From Chloroflexota bacterium (GTDB taxonomy: Bacteria; Chloroflexota; Dehalococcoidia; Tepidiformales; Tepidiformaceae), in the NCBI GenBank assembly GCA_026702615.1, contig JAPPBY010000011.1, positions 25,398 to 89,397 on the forward strand: a stretch of 64,000 bases of DNA, given 5' to 3'. Every line of letters starts with the position of its first letter. The first letter of the stretch is position 1. Both the position numbers and the translations under genes were made by a program. The notes beneath the pieces were generated by a model, which was not told where the DNA came from, searched no databases, and worked only from the letters and a program-made list of their open reading frames with translations. Positions 46,293 to 57,082 of the stretch are shown here, piece after piece.

Positions 46293-46931
46293 TCAGACCG
46301 CCCCGCGCAGCAGCTCGATCACCTCGTCCACGGCCGCCACCCGCCAATTCGCCCACGTCTCGCTCGTTCGCTGCCACTCGAGGTAGCGCTCGCGGCCTTC
46401 CGCCCGCGCCTGCTGGATCTCTTCCTCACTCGGTTCATGCCCCAGACGCTCCCCGATAGCCTCCGGACGCATATCCCCCAGCACTTCGTAGAGCTGATCC
46501 ATCTGCTCGTTCGCGAGGACGGGGCGCTCGATGAAGTGCCCCAGCTCGACATGCTCGGCGTTGTAGAAGATGTAAACCGGGATGGACTCGAACTCGCCGT
46601 CCTTCAGATATTCGGCGATCATGTCCTTGTTCTCGTCGCGCTCGAAGATGCGGACTTCGATCTCCAGCGCCTCCGCGATGCGAACCCCGACGGGCATTCC
46701 CCGGTAGACATCCGGGCACCAGTCCTCGCCGATGATGACCATGTGATCGGGCCCGTTCGGCTGCGAGGCCAGATCGCTCAAGGCGTCCTGCTGCTCCCCG
46801 CTGATCGCCAGGCTCCCGTAGTTGTCGTCGAACTGCTCGCGGTTGCGGATGCCCGACTCGATGTATTCCTGGTAGGTCTTGCCCGTCGCAAAGCGCTCGC
46901 GCGTGATGACGGATTCCGTTGCCTGAGCCAC
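46293..46931 (-). CDS. Thioredoxin-family protein
   Basis: 212 residues. A thioredoxin-like central fold (VIIGEDWCPDVYRGMP, RIFERDENKDMIAEYL, then cis-Pro strand SIPVYIFYN). Only one active-site Cys is seen (WCPD replaces WCGPC), so it is probably not a standard disulfide reductase. The C-terminal helical part is charged. GTG 46931, GGGGAGG upstream. Role unknown. Confidence 0.78.
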   Translation of the reverse strand: MAQATESVITRERFATGKTYQEYIESGIRNREQFDDNYGSLAISGEQQDALSDLASQPNGPDHMVIIGEDWCPDVYRGMPVGVRIAEALEIEVRIFERDENKDMIAEYLKDGEFESIPVYIFYNAEHVELGHFIERPVLANEQMDQLYEVLGDMRPEAIGERLGHEPSEEEIQQARAEGRERYLEWQRTSETWANWRVAAVDEVIELLRGAV

Positions 46932-46987
46932 TGCGGCCTCCCCGGTCGTGTATCGCTTGCAGTCAGCCTATCGGCGGCGCGCTGACG

Positions 46988-47794
46988 CTACAACTCGCCC
47001 CGCTCGGACGCCTTCGCTCGCTCCCATAGCTCATCGCGCGCGTCCATGTCCATCTCGTTCAGGTCCAGCGACTCCCGTGCCGCCAGCCGCTCCACTAGTC
47101 CGAAGCGGCGGCGGAACTTCCCGTTCGCCCGCCGCAGCGCCTGCTCCCCGTCGACGCCCATCGTCGCCGCGATGTGGGCGATCACGAAGAGCACGTCCCC
47201 GAACTCTTCCTCGCGGTCCTTCTCCGTCTCGGCGAGGGCCAGCTCGGCGATCTCTTCGGAGAGCTTCTCCAGCGGCCCGCGGATATCCGGCCAGTCGAAT
47301 CCGGCCCGGCGCGCCCGTCCCTGGATCGTCTGCGACTCCGCCAGCGCGGGCAGCGTCGCCGGCACGCCTTCGAGGCGGGGCTTGTCCGGCCGCTCCTTCT
47401 GTTTCAGGGCTTCCCAGCTATCCCGCACGTCGTCTGCCGTCTCCGCCGTGGCGTCCGCGAAGACGTGCGGATGCCGCGCCACCAGCTTCGCCGCGATGCG
47501 CGAGTAGACGTCGCCGAACTCGAACTCCTCCAGCCGCTCGGCCACGGCCGCGTGCATGAGCACTTGCAGGAGCACGTCGCCCAGCTCCTCAGCAATGGCT
47601 TCGGCCTCGCCGGCGTCGATCGCCTCGAGCAGCTCGTAGGCCTCCTCCAGCAGGTGGGGGCGCAGCGACTCGTGCGTCTGTTCCCGGTCCCAGGGGCACC
47701 CCTCGGGGCCGTGCAGGCGGCGAATGATCGCTTCCAGCGCCTCGAACTTGCGCAGGTCGTCGGGGATGGGGGACGGCTCCGGATTGGTCGCCAT
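46988..47794 (-). CDS. mazG: Nucleoside triphosphate pyrophosphohydrolase (MazG)
   Basis: Hydrolyses NTPs to NMP and PPi, for house-cleaning. 268 residues with two MazG halves: LHGPEGCPWDREQTHESL, EEAYELLEAI with EELGDVLLQ, and the second copy EEIAELALAE with EEFGDVLFV (acidic Mg site). The ATG follows TAGACT by 6 nt, with no ribosome site. Divergent from argH. Confidence 0.93.
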   Translation of the reverse strand: MATNPEPSPIPDDLRKFEALEAIIRRLHGPEGCPWDREQTHESLRPHLLEEAYELLEAIDAGEAEAIAEELGDVLLQVLMHAAVAERLEEFEFGDVYSRIAAKLVARHPHVFADATAETADDVRDSWEALKQKERPDKPRLEGVPATLPALAESQTIQGRARRAGFDWPDIRGPLEKLSEEIAELALAETEKDREEEFGDVLFVIAHIAATMGVDGEQALRRANGKFRRRFGLVERLAARESLDLNEMDMDARDELWERAKASERGEL

Positions 47795-47877
47795 GAGCGC
47801 AGTCTACGCGGCGCCGTTTCCCCGTCTGCGGGAGCTGCGGTAGGACACAGCGCGTTTCGCGTTGGACAATTGGATGC

Positions 47878-49254
47878 ATGAGCGAGGAACAGCGCACCTG
47901 GGGCGGTCGCTTCGAGCGGTCGATGGACGACCTCACGCGCGACTACACCGCCGGCGTCGATCGTGACCTCTACGAGCACGACATCGCCGGTTCGGTCGCC
48001 CACGCGCGCATGCTCGGGGTCACCGGCATCATTCCCGAGGGCGAGGCGGCGGCGATTGTCGCCGGGTTGGGACGCGTCCTCGAACGCTTCCGCGCCGGCG
48101 AGGTCGAGTGGCGCCCCGACCTCGAGGACATCCATACCCATGTCGAGGTCCTCTTGCGCGACCAGATCGGAACCGCCGCGGGCCGGCTGCACACGGCTCG
48201 CTCACGCAATGACCAGGTGTCGCTCCTCAATCGCATGCTCGTGCGCGAGCAGTGCGACCTCGCCGCCGCCGGCGCCGAGGCGCTCATCGCGGCGCTCTGT
48301 GACCTCGCGCTGACTCATGCCGCCGACCCCATGCCCGGCTACACCCACCTCCAGCGCGCCCAGCCGGTCACCCTCGGCCACCACCTGCTGGCCTACGGCG
48401 AGATGCTGCTCCGCGACCGCGACCGCTTCCGCGATTGCCGCGGTCGGACGAACGTGCTCCCGCTAGGTTCGGGCGCCCTCGCTGGCTCCCCCTACCCCCT
48501 CGACCGCGAAATGGTCGCCCGCGAGCTCGGCTTCGACAGCGTCTCGCGCAACAGCCTCGATGCCGTCGCCGACCGTGACTACGCCATCGAGTTCCTTGCC
48601 GCCTGCGCGATCACCCAGGTGCATCTCTCGCGGCTCGCCGAGGAGATCGTGCTCTGGTCGTCCGCCGAGTTTGCCTTCGTGCGGCTCCCCGATGCCTTCG
48701 CCACCGGCTCGAGCATGATGCCCCAGAAGAAGAACGCCGATGTCGCCGAGCTGGCGCGAGGCCGCTCCGGACGCGTCCTTGGCGAGCTGGTGAACCTGCT
48801 GACCAACCTGAAGGGCCAGCCCCTCGCCTACAACCGCGACCTGCAGGAGGACAAGGCTGCCATCCTCAACGCGGCCGCCGTCGTTATCCCGTCGCTGCGC
48901 ATCTTTGCGGCCATGGCGCCTCAACTCGAATTCGATTTGGAGCGCATGCGGGCCGCCGCCTCCGGCGGCTTCTCCCTCGCCACCGACGTGGCCGACTACC
49001 TCGTCCGCAAGGCCATGCCCTTCCGTGAGGCCCACGCCGTCACCGGCGGACTCGTGCGCGAGGCCGAGGAGCGCGGCTGCGAGCTTCACGAGCTCCCCTT
49101 CGAGCGCTACGCCGAGGCGAGCGACCTCTTCGAGCCCGATGTCCTCGAGATCGACGTCGACTCCGCCCTCGCCGCCCGCGACGCTATCGGCGGAACCGCC
49201 CCCGCCCGCGTCCGCGAGGCCGCCGAGGCGCTGCGAAGCGAGGTCGGCTCCTAG
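47878..49254 (+). CDS. argH: Argininosuccinate lyase
   Basis: Releases fumarate from argininosuccinate, the last step of arginine synthesis. 458 residues: [29 protein letters not shown], the signature [18 protein letters not shown] near 275-292. GACAAT box 7 nt before ATG 47878. Other arg genes are not in the window. It overlaps the end of mdh by 4 nt. Confidence 0.96.
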   Translation: MSEEQRTWGGRFERSMDDLTRDYTAGVDRDLYEHDIAGSVAHARMLGVTGIIPEGEAAAIVAGLGRVLERFRAGEVEWRPDLEDIHTHVEVLLRDQIGTAAGRLHTARSRNDQVSLLNRMLVREQCDLAAAGAEALIAALCDLALTHAADPMPGYTHLQRAQPVTLGHHLLAYGEMLLRDRDRFRDCRGRTNVLPLGSGALAGSPYPLDREMVARELGFDSVSRNSLDAVADRDYAIEFLAACAITQVHLSRLAEEIVLWSSAEFAFVRLPDAFATGSSMMPQKKNADVAELARGRSGRVLGELVNLLTNLKGQPLAYNRDLQEDKAAILNAAAVVIPSLRIFAAMAPQLEFDLERMRAAASGGFSLATDVADYLVRKAMPFREAHAVTGGLVREAEERGCELHELPFERYAEASDLFEPDVLEIDVDSALAARDAIGGTAPARVREAAEALRSEVGS

Positions 49255-50189
49255 TCGAGCTGCGCGACCAGCCCCTTCGTCGCCTCCGCGGCCGCTACCA
49301 CGCGCTCCCGCTCCTCGTCTGACAGCTCCAGCTCGAAGGTGCGCTGGATGCCGCCCTCGCCGAGCTGGACCACCGTGCCCGAGAACACGCCCTCGATGCC
49401 GTACTCCCCCTGGTGCAGGGTCGAGCAGGGCAGCAGGCGCCTCTGGTCGAGCAGGATCGCCGTGACCATCGCGATCGTCCCCGCCGAGGGGGCGTAGAAG
49501 GCGCTGCCGACCCGCATCAGCTCCGCGATCTCGGCCCCACCTCGCATCGTGCGAGCTACTACCTCGTCGACCTTGTCCGCCGGAAGCAGCTGTGTGAGCG
49601 GAACGCCCCCGACGCGGGTCTGTGAGACGACCGGGACCATCGTCGTGTCGGTGTGGCCGCCGATGACGTAGCCGTGCACGTCCTGCGGCGAGACGCCACA
49701 GGCGTCGGCGACGAAGTGCCGGTAGCGGGCGCTGTCGAGCGCGCCGCCCTGGCCGATCACCCGTTCGCGTGGGAAGCCGCTCGCCTCCAGGGCGACGTGG
49801 CACATGGCGTCCATCGGGTTCGAGAAGATGACGAGCACCGCGTCCGGCGAGGCCTTTGCCGCGTCCGCGACCTTGGCCCGCACGATCGCGGCGTTGCTGT
49901 TCAGCAGCTCCTCGCGGCTCATGCCCGGCTTGCGCGGGGCGCCCGCGGTCACGATCACTACGTCCGAACCGGCCGTCTCGTCCCAGCCGTCGGTGGCGCT
50001 GATAGAGGCGCTGAAACCGCTCCAGGCGGCCGCCTGCGACTCGTCCAGCGCCTTGCCGAAGTGCATGGTGCCGGCGAACTGCGGATCGTCCTGCAGGACG
50101 ACGTCGCAGATGTCGCGCTCGATGAGCCGCTGCGCCATGGCGCCGCCCGTCATGCCGGCGCCAACGATCGTGACCTTCTTCCGTGCCAT
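49251..50189 (-). CDS. mdh: Malate dehydrogenase (lactate/malate dehydrogenase superfamily)
   Basis: Oxidises malate to oxaloacetate with NAD. 312 residues: VTIVGAGMTGGAMAQ at the N-terminus, AGAPRKPGMSREELLNSN with the substrate Arg typical of malate rather than lactate enzymes, FSNPMDAM, and the catalytic His in VIGGHTDTTMVP (the usual GGHGD has Thr here). ATG 50189 with GAGAGGA upstream. Confidence 0.92.
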   Translation of the reverse strand: MARKKVTIVGAGMTGGAMAQRLIERDICDVVLQDDPQFAGTMHFGKALDESQAAAWSGFSASISATDGWDETAGSDVVIVTAGAPRKPGMSREELLNSNAAIVRAKVADAAKASPDAVLVIFSNPMDAMCHVALEASGFPRERVIGQGGALDSARYRHFVADACGVSPQDVHGYVIGGHTDTTMVPVVSQTRVGGVPLTQLLPADKVDEVVARTMRGGAEIAELMRVGSAFYAPSAGTIAMVTAILLDQRRLLPCSTLHQGEYGIEGVFSGTVVQLGEGGIQRTFELELSDEERERVVAAAEATKGLVAQLD

Positions 50190-50302
50190 CGTGTTCCTCT
50201 CGAGGGTGCGAATTTGTGCCGGGAGACTAGCACGGGCCTTCCCTAGAGACCGCCGTCACCGCGCGGCAAGCTCGCAATACCGGCAGCCCATACACTGAGG
50301 CT

Positions 50303-52129
<1,827 letters not shown>

Positions 52130-52138
52130 GAGCGAAAG

Positions 52139-52375
52139 ATGATCAAGGCATTCGTGCTCATCGTGGTGGACCCGGCCGAGACCCAGAGCGTGTTCGATTC
52201 CCTCCAGGGAGTGGACGGCATCTCCGAGGTCTACCAGGTGATGGGCCCCTACGACATCGTGGCGGTCATTGAGGCGCCCAGCATCACGCAGGTGCCCGCC
52301 CTCATCAGCCAGCACATCCGCGTGGTCGAGGGCATCGAGAGCACGACCACCTGCGTTACCTTCCCCGACTCCTAG
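52139..52375 (+). CDS. Stand-alone Lrp/AsnC ligand-binding domain protein
   Basis: 78 residues, the RAM ligand domain without its DNA-binding half: FVLIVVDPAETQSVFDSL, EVYQVMGPYDIVAVIEA, STTTCVTF. Such small proteins form rings that bind amino acids; they may modulate a full-length Lrp protein elsewhere. AGGAGCG before ATG 52139, 9 nt after lepA. Confidence 0.85.
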   Translation: MIKAFVLIVVDPAETQSVFDSLQGVDGISEVYQVMGPYDIVAVIEAPSITQVPALISQHIRVVEGIESTTTCVTFPDS

Positions 52376-52387
52376 CACCCCTCGCTG

Positions 52388-52435
52388 CCGTACGCCCCTT
52401 GCCGTACACTGGAAGCCGTACGGAACCTTCCGTAC
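52388..52435 (+). promoter_or_regulatory. vapBC promoter/operator with four phased CCGTAC repeats
   Basis: CCGTAC occurs at 52388, 52402, 52416 and 52430, exactly 14 bp apart. The last two belong to a perfect inverted repeat CCGTACGGAA-CC-TTCCGTACGG (52416-52437). The -10 TACACT (52405-52410) overlaps the second repeat. This suits autorepression by the antitoxin, with several dimers binding side by side. Confidence 0.65.
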
Positions 52436-52445
52436 GGGAGCGGGC

Positions 52446-52697
52446 ATGGCGTCGCGCCTGGAAGTACGGCTGGACGATGAACGGAAACAACGTCTGGAGG
52501 AACTGGGCGAGGCTGAGGGTGTCCCCATCTCCGAGGTCGTCCGCCGCCTGATCGATGACGCCTGGGAGGAGGTCATGCGTGCACGCCGCATCGCCGCGGT
52601 GGAACGCATGGCCCAGCTGGAGATCGAGGATGTGCCCGATCCCGACACCCTCTCGCGGGAGCTTGAGAAGACCTATGAGCCCGGCGGCCTTTCTTGA
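52446..52697 (+). CDS. Ribbon-helix-helix antitoxin (VapB-like)
   Basis: 83 residues. The N-terminal RHH fold (MASRLEVRLDDERKQRLEEL, then GVPISEVVRRLIDDAW) binds DNA; the C-terminal part (ERMAQLEIEDVPDPDTLSRE) would cover the toxin. ATG 52446, with GGGAG upstream. Overlaps the toxin gene by 23 nt, normal for TA pairs. Confidence 0.82.
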   Translation: MASRLEVRLDDERKQRLEELGEAEGVPISEVVRRLIDDAWEEVMRARRIAAVERMAQLEIEDVPDPDTLSRELEKTYEPGGLS

Positions 52698-53124
52698 CAC
52701 CAACGTCCCCATCTACGCTTCAGGTGGGGTCCACGAGCAGAAGGCCCCATGCCTGCGAGTCATGCACCTGGCCGCGCGCTACCCGCGCGCCTTTGTCACG
52801 GATGTCGAGGTCCTTCAGGAACTCATGCACCGCTACCTCTCCTCCGACCGATGGAGCCTCGGGAGAGAGGTACTCTCGATGTTCGCCCAGGTCATGAGAA
52901 ACCGGATTGAACCGGTTTACGTCTCGGATATTGGCGTGGCCTCGGCTCACGCAGACGATCATCCAGGAGTCGGCGCCAGGGACCTACTGCACGCATCCGT
53001 GATGCAACGCCTGGGCGTCGAGCGCATCATCTCGGCCGATCGGGACTTCGACCGGCTGCCCGGGGTCACACGGCTCGACCCTCTGGACGTAGACGCATGG
53101 GAGACTTCGGTCCTGTCCGGGTAG
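52675..53124 (+). CDS. PIN-domain toxin (VapC-like ribonuclease)
   Basis: 149 residues. PIN nuclease acidic residues are seen: Asp8 in FLDTNVPIY, Glu in DVEVLQELMHRY, Asp in GARDLLHASVM, and the final Asp pair in ISADRDFDRLPGV. It likely cuts tRNA or rRNA when free of its antitoxin (family knowledge). ATG 52675 lies inside the antitoxin gene. Confidence 0.85.
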   Translation: MSPAAFLDTNVPIYASGGVHEQKAPCLRVMHLAARYPRAFVTDVEVLQELMHRYLSSDRWSLGREVLSMFAQVMRNRIEPVYVSDIGVASAHADDHPGVGARDLLHASVMQRLGVERIISADRDFDRLPGVTRLDPLDVDAWETSVLSG

Positions 53125-53140
53125 GCAGCAGGCCGGGCGC

Positions 53141-54496
53141 CTAGAAGATGCTGGCGTCGCTCTCCTCTTCCGCCTCGCCGACCGCCTGCTCCGTCGTGAC
53201 CAGGCCGCGGCCGAAGAGGAGCCGCCGGCCCGCTGCCTCGAAGGGCGTGGCGCCCTCGGCGTCGGTTCCCAGCGCGCGTTGCACGAGCGCGAAGAGCGTC
53301 TCGCCCGTGACGAGCGCGTACCCGTAGTTCTCGCAGGCGATGCGAAGGGCGTCGGTGAGTTGCCCGCGTCGCGCCGAGGGCGTGATGTTGCGCTTGCCGT
53401 TCGCCACGATGATGCCGCGGAGCTGTTCGCCCTCCTCCAGCAGGTGACGCTCGAGGCGGCGTTGCAGGCGCACGTACGGCCACTCCGCAACGTCTTCGCG
53501 CGAGCTCTCGACTTCGACGAGGGCGGTGTGCTCCCCTTCGGTGACCGCGAGTCCGCTGTCCGCATCTGTCGCGTTCAGTCCCAGAAGCGCAAGCGCCTCC
53601 TCCACGGCGGTCGCGAACGCCGGACCGGTGGCCCACAGCAGGCGGCGGTGGGAGGTGAGGGCGTTGAGCCGTTCCCGCACTGCTGCCGCCCTCGAGGCGG
53701 CCGCCGACTCGGCTTCGGCCGCTTCCTCCAGCTCCGCCTCGATCTGTTCCGAGCCGGGAAGGGCGTGGGTGCGCGACCATCCCGGCGCATCCTCCGACAC
53801 GGCCCCCGAGGCCACTTCCGTCATTGCGTCGACCAGCGCCTGGGCAAGCTTGGTGCGAGCGGTGCCCGTGACGGTGGCGAACGTGGGCGTCACCACGACA
53901 CGGCCTGCCAGCACCGGGAACTCGGCTGCGATGGGCATGTTCGATCCGCCGGTGGCGATCACGTGTCCCTCGTGGCCTCTCGTCCCGATGGCCGGGTCGA
54001 GCACGGCCCGGTAGGAGAGGTGGCGGCGGTGTTCGCGCAGCACCGGGCTGAGCGGATGGCGGTCGTCGGCTATGCGGACGGTCTTGCCCTCTCCGGCCCG
54101 GATGTGGGGTGGGTTCCAGCTCGCGCCCTTGGGCGCGGGCAGCCAGCTGTAGCGGTCGAACCCCTCGAAGCCGACAACCCCGGGCAACACCGCATTCGGG
54201 CGCCCGATGACGAAGAGCGTGCCGCCCTGTTCCAGGAAGAGCCTGGCTTCCTCGGAGCGCCGCGTGAGCTGGTCGGCAGCGGATATCTGCGTCGCCGTCG
54301 TCGCCCCGTTTACCACCGGACGCCCGTCCTGCGCGTTGAAGGGGCGCTCCCCGTCGAGCAGCTGCTGGACAGCCGTCGTGATCGCCTCCGGGTCGATGAA
54401 GACCGCGTCGTAATCAGTGAAGCTCGGCGAGTTGAGGATCGTGTGGTTGTCCACGATCTGGTTCGGCAGGGAGTACCCGATGGTCAGGATGCGCAT
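53141..54496 (-). CDS. Large unknown protein: GATase-like N-terminus and nuclease-like C-terminus
   Basis: 451 residues from ATG 54496. Residues about 1-220 look like a flavodoxin/GATase-like fold with strands DYDAVFIDP and GGTLFVIGRP. A Glu/Ala-rich coiled coil spans about 255-300. The last 140 residues (ALVEVESSRED, IIVANGKRNITPSARR, ENYGYALVTGETLFALV) resemble PD-(D/E)xK-type folds, though the usual catalytic Lys (ExK) reads ExE here. These are fold guesses, not matches. It lies 2 nt after galU in the same direction. Confidence 0.5.
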   Translation of the reverse strand: MRILTIGYSLPNQIVDNHTILNSPSFTDYDAVFIDPEAITTAVQQLLDGERPFNAQDGRPVVNGATTATQISAADQLTRRSEEARLFLEQGGTLFVIGRPNAVLPGVVGFEGFDRYSWLPAPKGASWNPPHIRAGEGKTVRIADDRHPLSPVLREHRRHLSYRAVLDPAIGTRGHEGHVIATGGSNMPIAAEFPVLAGRVVVTPTFATVTGTARTKLAQALVDAMTEVASGAVSEDAPGWSRTHALPGSEQIEAELEEAAEAESAAASRAAAVRERLNALTSHRRLLWATGPAFATAVEEALALLGLNATDADSGLAVTEGEHTALVEVESSREDVAEWPYVRLQRRLERHLLEEGEQLRGIIVANGKRNITPSARRGQLTDALRIACENYGYALVTGETLFALVQRALGTDAEGATPFEAAGRRLLFGRGLVTTEQAVGEAEEESDASIF

Positions 54497-54498
54497 GG

Positions 54499-55377
54499 CT
54501 ACTGCTCCGTTCGCATGAGGGCGGTGAGGTGGGCGAGAAGGTCCGGGCGGATCTCCTCGCGGTCGATGGCGGCGGCGACGGCGGCGGCGATTGCCCCCGC
54601 GGGACGGCCGGCGTCGTAGCGACGCCCTTCGAAGCGGCAGGCGCACACGGGCTCGCCTGCCGCGATTTGCCCGGCGATCGCGTCGGTGAGCTGCAGCTCC
54701 CCGCCCGCGCCCGGCTCCAGCGTCTCCAGTTGGTCGAAGATGGAGGGGCCGAGCACGTAGCGTCCTACCACGCCGAGGTCGGACGGCGCCTCGCTCGCCG
54801 CCGGCTTCTCCACGATGCCGCGCAGGCGCGCGGGGTTTTCGGGGCCGTCCGGGTCGACGATGCCGTACTGCGGGATCCGCTCTGGCGTGACCTGCTGCAC
54901 TGCGACCACGGTCGCGGCTCCGCAGCCCTCGTAGGCCGCTGCGAGCTGGGCCGTGCACGGCGTCGCCCCCAGGATGATGTCGTCCGGGAATAGCAGCGCG
55001 AACGGCTCGCCTGCGAGGTACGGCTGCGCCTGCTGGACGGCGTGACCCGTCCCCAGCGGCTCCCGCTGCTCGACGAACGTGAACGTCGCCAGTTGCTCCG
55101 GCGCCAGCACTCGCTCGGCGAGGGCGGTGTCGCCCCTCTCGCGGGCGATCATCTCGATGCGCGACCCGCCGCCGAAGTGCTCGCGGATGGCGACGCGGTC
55201 GGGCGCGAGCACCATCACGATCTCCTCGACGCCGGCCGCCACCGCCTCTTCCACGGCGTACTGGATGATGGGCCGGTCGACGACCGGCAGCATCTCCTTG
55301 GGCACGGACTTGGTGGCTGGCAGCATGCGCGTGCCGAGCCCGGCCGCGAGGATGACCGCTCGTCGCACGGACGCCAT
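54499..55377 (-). CDS. galU: UTP--glucose-1-phosphate uridylyltransferase
   Basis: Makes UDP-glucose for polysaccharide and glycolipid synthesis. 292 residues: LAAGLGTRMLPATKSVPKEM at the N-terminus, RPIIQYAVEEAVAAG, FPDDIILG and the Lys/Asp region VEKPAASEAPSDL. ATG 55377 is 6 nt after TACCAT (leaderless). Divergent from infC. Confidence 0.94.
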   Translation of the reverse strand: MASVRRAVILAAGLGTRMLPATKSVPKEMLPVVDRPIIQYAVEEAVAAGVEEIVMVLAPDRVAIREHFGGGSRIEMIARERGDTALAERVLAPEQLATFTFVEQREPLGTGHAVQQAQPYLAGEPFALLFPDDIILGATPCTAQLAAAYEGCGAATVVAVQQVTPERIPQYGIVDPDGPENPARLRGIVEKPAASEAPSDLGVVGRYVLGPSIFDQLETLEPGAGGELQLTDAIAGQIAAGEPVCACRFEGRRYDAGRPAGAIAAAVAAAIDREEIRPDLLAHLTALMRTEQ

Positions 55378-55464
55378 AACGGCATGGTAGAGCGCCGGGC
55401 CGTTCCGATATACAGCGCGATAATGGGGGTGCTATCATCCACCGCACGTCTGACGGGGAGCAGC

Positions 55465-56136
55465 TTGAGAAAACGACGCTCGAAGGTTCCGCCTAAGCCA
55501 CCGCCGCCGCAGCCGCGCATAAACGAGCGCATTCGCGTTCCCGAAGTGCGGGTTATCGACGAAGAGGGGCAGCAGGTAGGCGTGCTACCAACCGCAGACG
55601 CAATCGCCATGGCCCGTGAGCGTGACGTCGACCTCGTCGAGGTCTCCGGCCAGGCCACCCCGCCCGTCGCCCGCCTCATGGACTTCGGCCGCTTCAAGTA
55701 CGAGCAGTCGAAGAAGGAGAGCGAGGCGCGTAAGCACCAGGCCAAGACCCGCCTGCGTGAAGTGCGCATGAAGCCGAAGATCGACGTGCACGACATCGAC
55801 TTCAAGACGCGCACCGTCGAGAAGTTGCTGCGCCAGGGCGACAAGGTGAAGGTCACGGTCATGTTCCGGGGCCGCGAGATCACCCATCCCCAGATCGGCA
55901 AGAACCTCCTCGATCGTATCTTCGACAACCTCGAAGATGTAGCGACGAAGGAGAAGGACGCAGCGCTCGAAGGCCGGCACATGTCGATGATCCTGATCCC
56001 GGACAAGCGCGGGATCGCGGCTCGGGATCGTGCCGCCCAGGCCGAAGCGGAAGCCCAGAACGGGGCCGCTCCGGCAGGGGAAGAGCCAGAGGGCGAGAGC
56101 GGAGAACCGGTAACCGCGGGCGCGTCCGGGGACTAG
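55465..56136 (+). CDS. infC: Translation initiation factor IF-3
   Basis: Binds the 30S subunit and proofreads initiator tRNA. 223 residues: RINERIRVPEVRVID, LVEVSGQATPPVARLMDFG, KPKIDVHDIDFKTR and VTVMFRGREITHP. Chosen start TTG 55465 with GGGGAG upstream; the upstream ATG near 55423 lies before the -10 (TGCTATCAT, TATCAT at 55433-55438). It has a Pro-rich N-terminus and an extra acidic tail of about 40 residues, so it is longer than the usual 180. Confidence 0.93.
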   Translation: MRKRRSKVPPKPPPPQPRINERIRVPEVRVIDEEGQQVGVLPTADAIAMARERDVDLVEVSGQATPPVARLMDFGRFKYEQSKKESEARKHQAKTRLREVRMKPKIDVHDIDFKTRTVEKLLRQGDKVKVTVMFRGREITHPQIGKNLLDRIFDNLEDVATKEKDAALEGRHMSMILIPDKRGIAARDRAAQAEAEAQNGAAPAGEEPEGESGEPVTAGASGD

Positions 56137-56139
56137 CCA

Positions 56140-56334
56140 GTGCCAAAGATCAAGACCCACAAGGGTGCCGCCTCGCGCTTTCGCGTAACCGGCGGTGGGA
56201 AGATCATGCGGATGTACGGCAATCGCCAGAAGTTTCGCCGGAAGAAGCGCAAGCCCGTCCGCGTGAAATACGGCCGAACCGTTCCCGTCTCCGCGTCGCA
56301 GTCGCGGACTATCCGCGAGATGCTGGTCAAGTAA
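56140..56334 (+). CDS. rpmI: 50S ribosomal protein L35
   Basis: 64 basic residues: [20 protein letters not shown] and the [12 protein letters not shown] stretch. GTG 56140, 3 nt after infC. Middle gene of the infC-rpmI-rplT operon. Confidence 0.96.
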   Translation: MPKIKTHKGAASRFRVTGGGKIMRMYGNRQKFRRKKRKPVRVKYGRTVPVSASQSRTIREMLVK

Positions 56335-56386
56335 CCACCTTGCTCACCTGGCCAAGAGGGCCGGGTTTCACGAAGGAGCCCACCGA

Positions 56387-56746
56387 ATGAGTCGAGTGAA
56401 GCGCGGCGTCACCTCGCACCGCCGCCACAAGAAGATCATCTCGCTGGCGAAAGGCCACCACGGCCAGCGCCACCGCGTCTTCCGCCGCGCCAACGAGAGC
56501 GTCATGCACGCCCTCCGCTACAGCTACGAGGACCGTCGCACTCGCAAGGGCGACTTCCGCCGCCTCTGGATCATCCGCATCAACGCCGCCGCCCGTCGCG
56601 AGGGTCTCAGCTACTCGCGCCTCATGAACGGCCTGAAGCGGGCCGGCATCGAGCTCGACCGCAAGATGCTCGCGCATCTCGCCGTCACGCGGCCCGATGC
56701 CTTCGCCAGGGTTGCCGAGCGCGCCAAGGAAGCCATCGCCGCCTGA
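56387..56746 (+). CDS. rplT: 50S ribosomal protein L20
   Basis: 119 residues: [35 protein letters not shown] and [26 protein letters not shown] precedes ATG 56387. In other bacteria L20 represses this operon through the rpmI-rplT mRNA; no matching structure was recognised in the 52-nt gap. Confidence 0.97.
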   Translation: MSRVKRGVTSHRRHKKIISLAKGHHGQRHRVFRRANESVMHALRYSYEDRRTRKGDFRRLWIIRINAAARREGLSYSRLMNGLKRAGIELDRKMLAHLAVTRPDAFARVAERAKEAIAA

Positions 56747-56755
56747 TCCGCGGCC

Positions 56756-57019
56756 CTAGCCGATTTCCGAGAGCCTGATCACCATCTGCTGAAGCACGAT
56801 GAGCAGCAGGATCGCTGCGAGCGGGCTCAGGTCCAGCATTCCCGTGCTCGGCAGCACCCGCCGGATCGGGTCGATCACCGGCTCCGTGATCCGGAACAGC
56901 ACCTGGTAGATCGTGCTGCCCTGGTCGATCGGCAGGAAGCTGATGAGCGCGCGCGCCACGATCGACCATGTGAGGATCGTGAGAAACGTAAGCGTGAACT
57001 GCGCGACGTAGGGGTGCAC
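56756..57019 (-). CDS. YggT family membrane protein
   Basis: 87 residues with two hydrophobic helices (about 6-26 and 63-82) separated by a loop that contains the YggT pattern FRITEPVIDPIRRVLP. The family is linked to cell shape or division in some bacteria; function uncertain. GTG 57019, TATCCT at 57046-57041, GAGG in the leader. It converges with rplT. Confidence 0.85.
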   Translation of the reverse strand: MHPYVAQFTLTFLTILTWSIVARALISFLPIDQGSTIYQVLFRITEPVIDPIRRVLPSTGMLDLSPLAAILLLIVLQQMVIRLSEIG

Positions 57020-57082
57020 GGGCTGTGGCCTCGTCCCTCAAGGATACCGCAGCGCCTCCCTATCCTCGCGTAAAGCCCATCG

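Noticed and set aside
53141..55447. One 768-codon minus-strand gene instead of the 451-residue protein
   Set aside because: The first 300 codons run antiphase through galU, which is certain; the real start is ATG 54496, 2 nt after the galU stop.
55422..55464. Upstream ATG near 55423 as start of infC
   Set aside because: It lies before the extended -10 TGCTATCAT; TTG 55465 has a GGGGAG site and fits the family start better.
56335..56386. L20-binding autoregulatory leader between rpmI and rplT
   Set aside because: The 52-nt gap shows no convincing structure by eye; not supportable without a model search.
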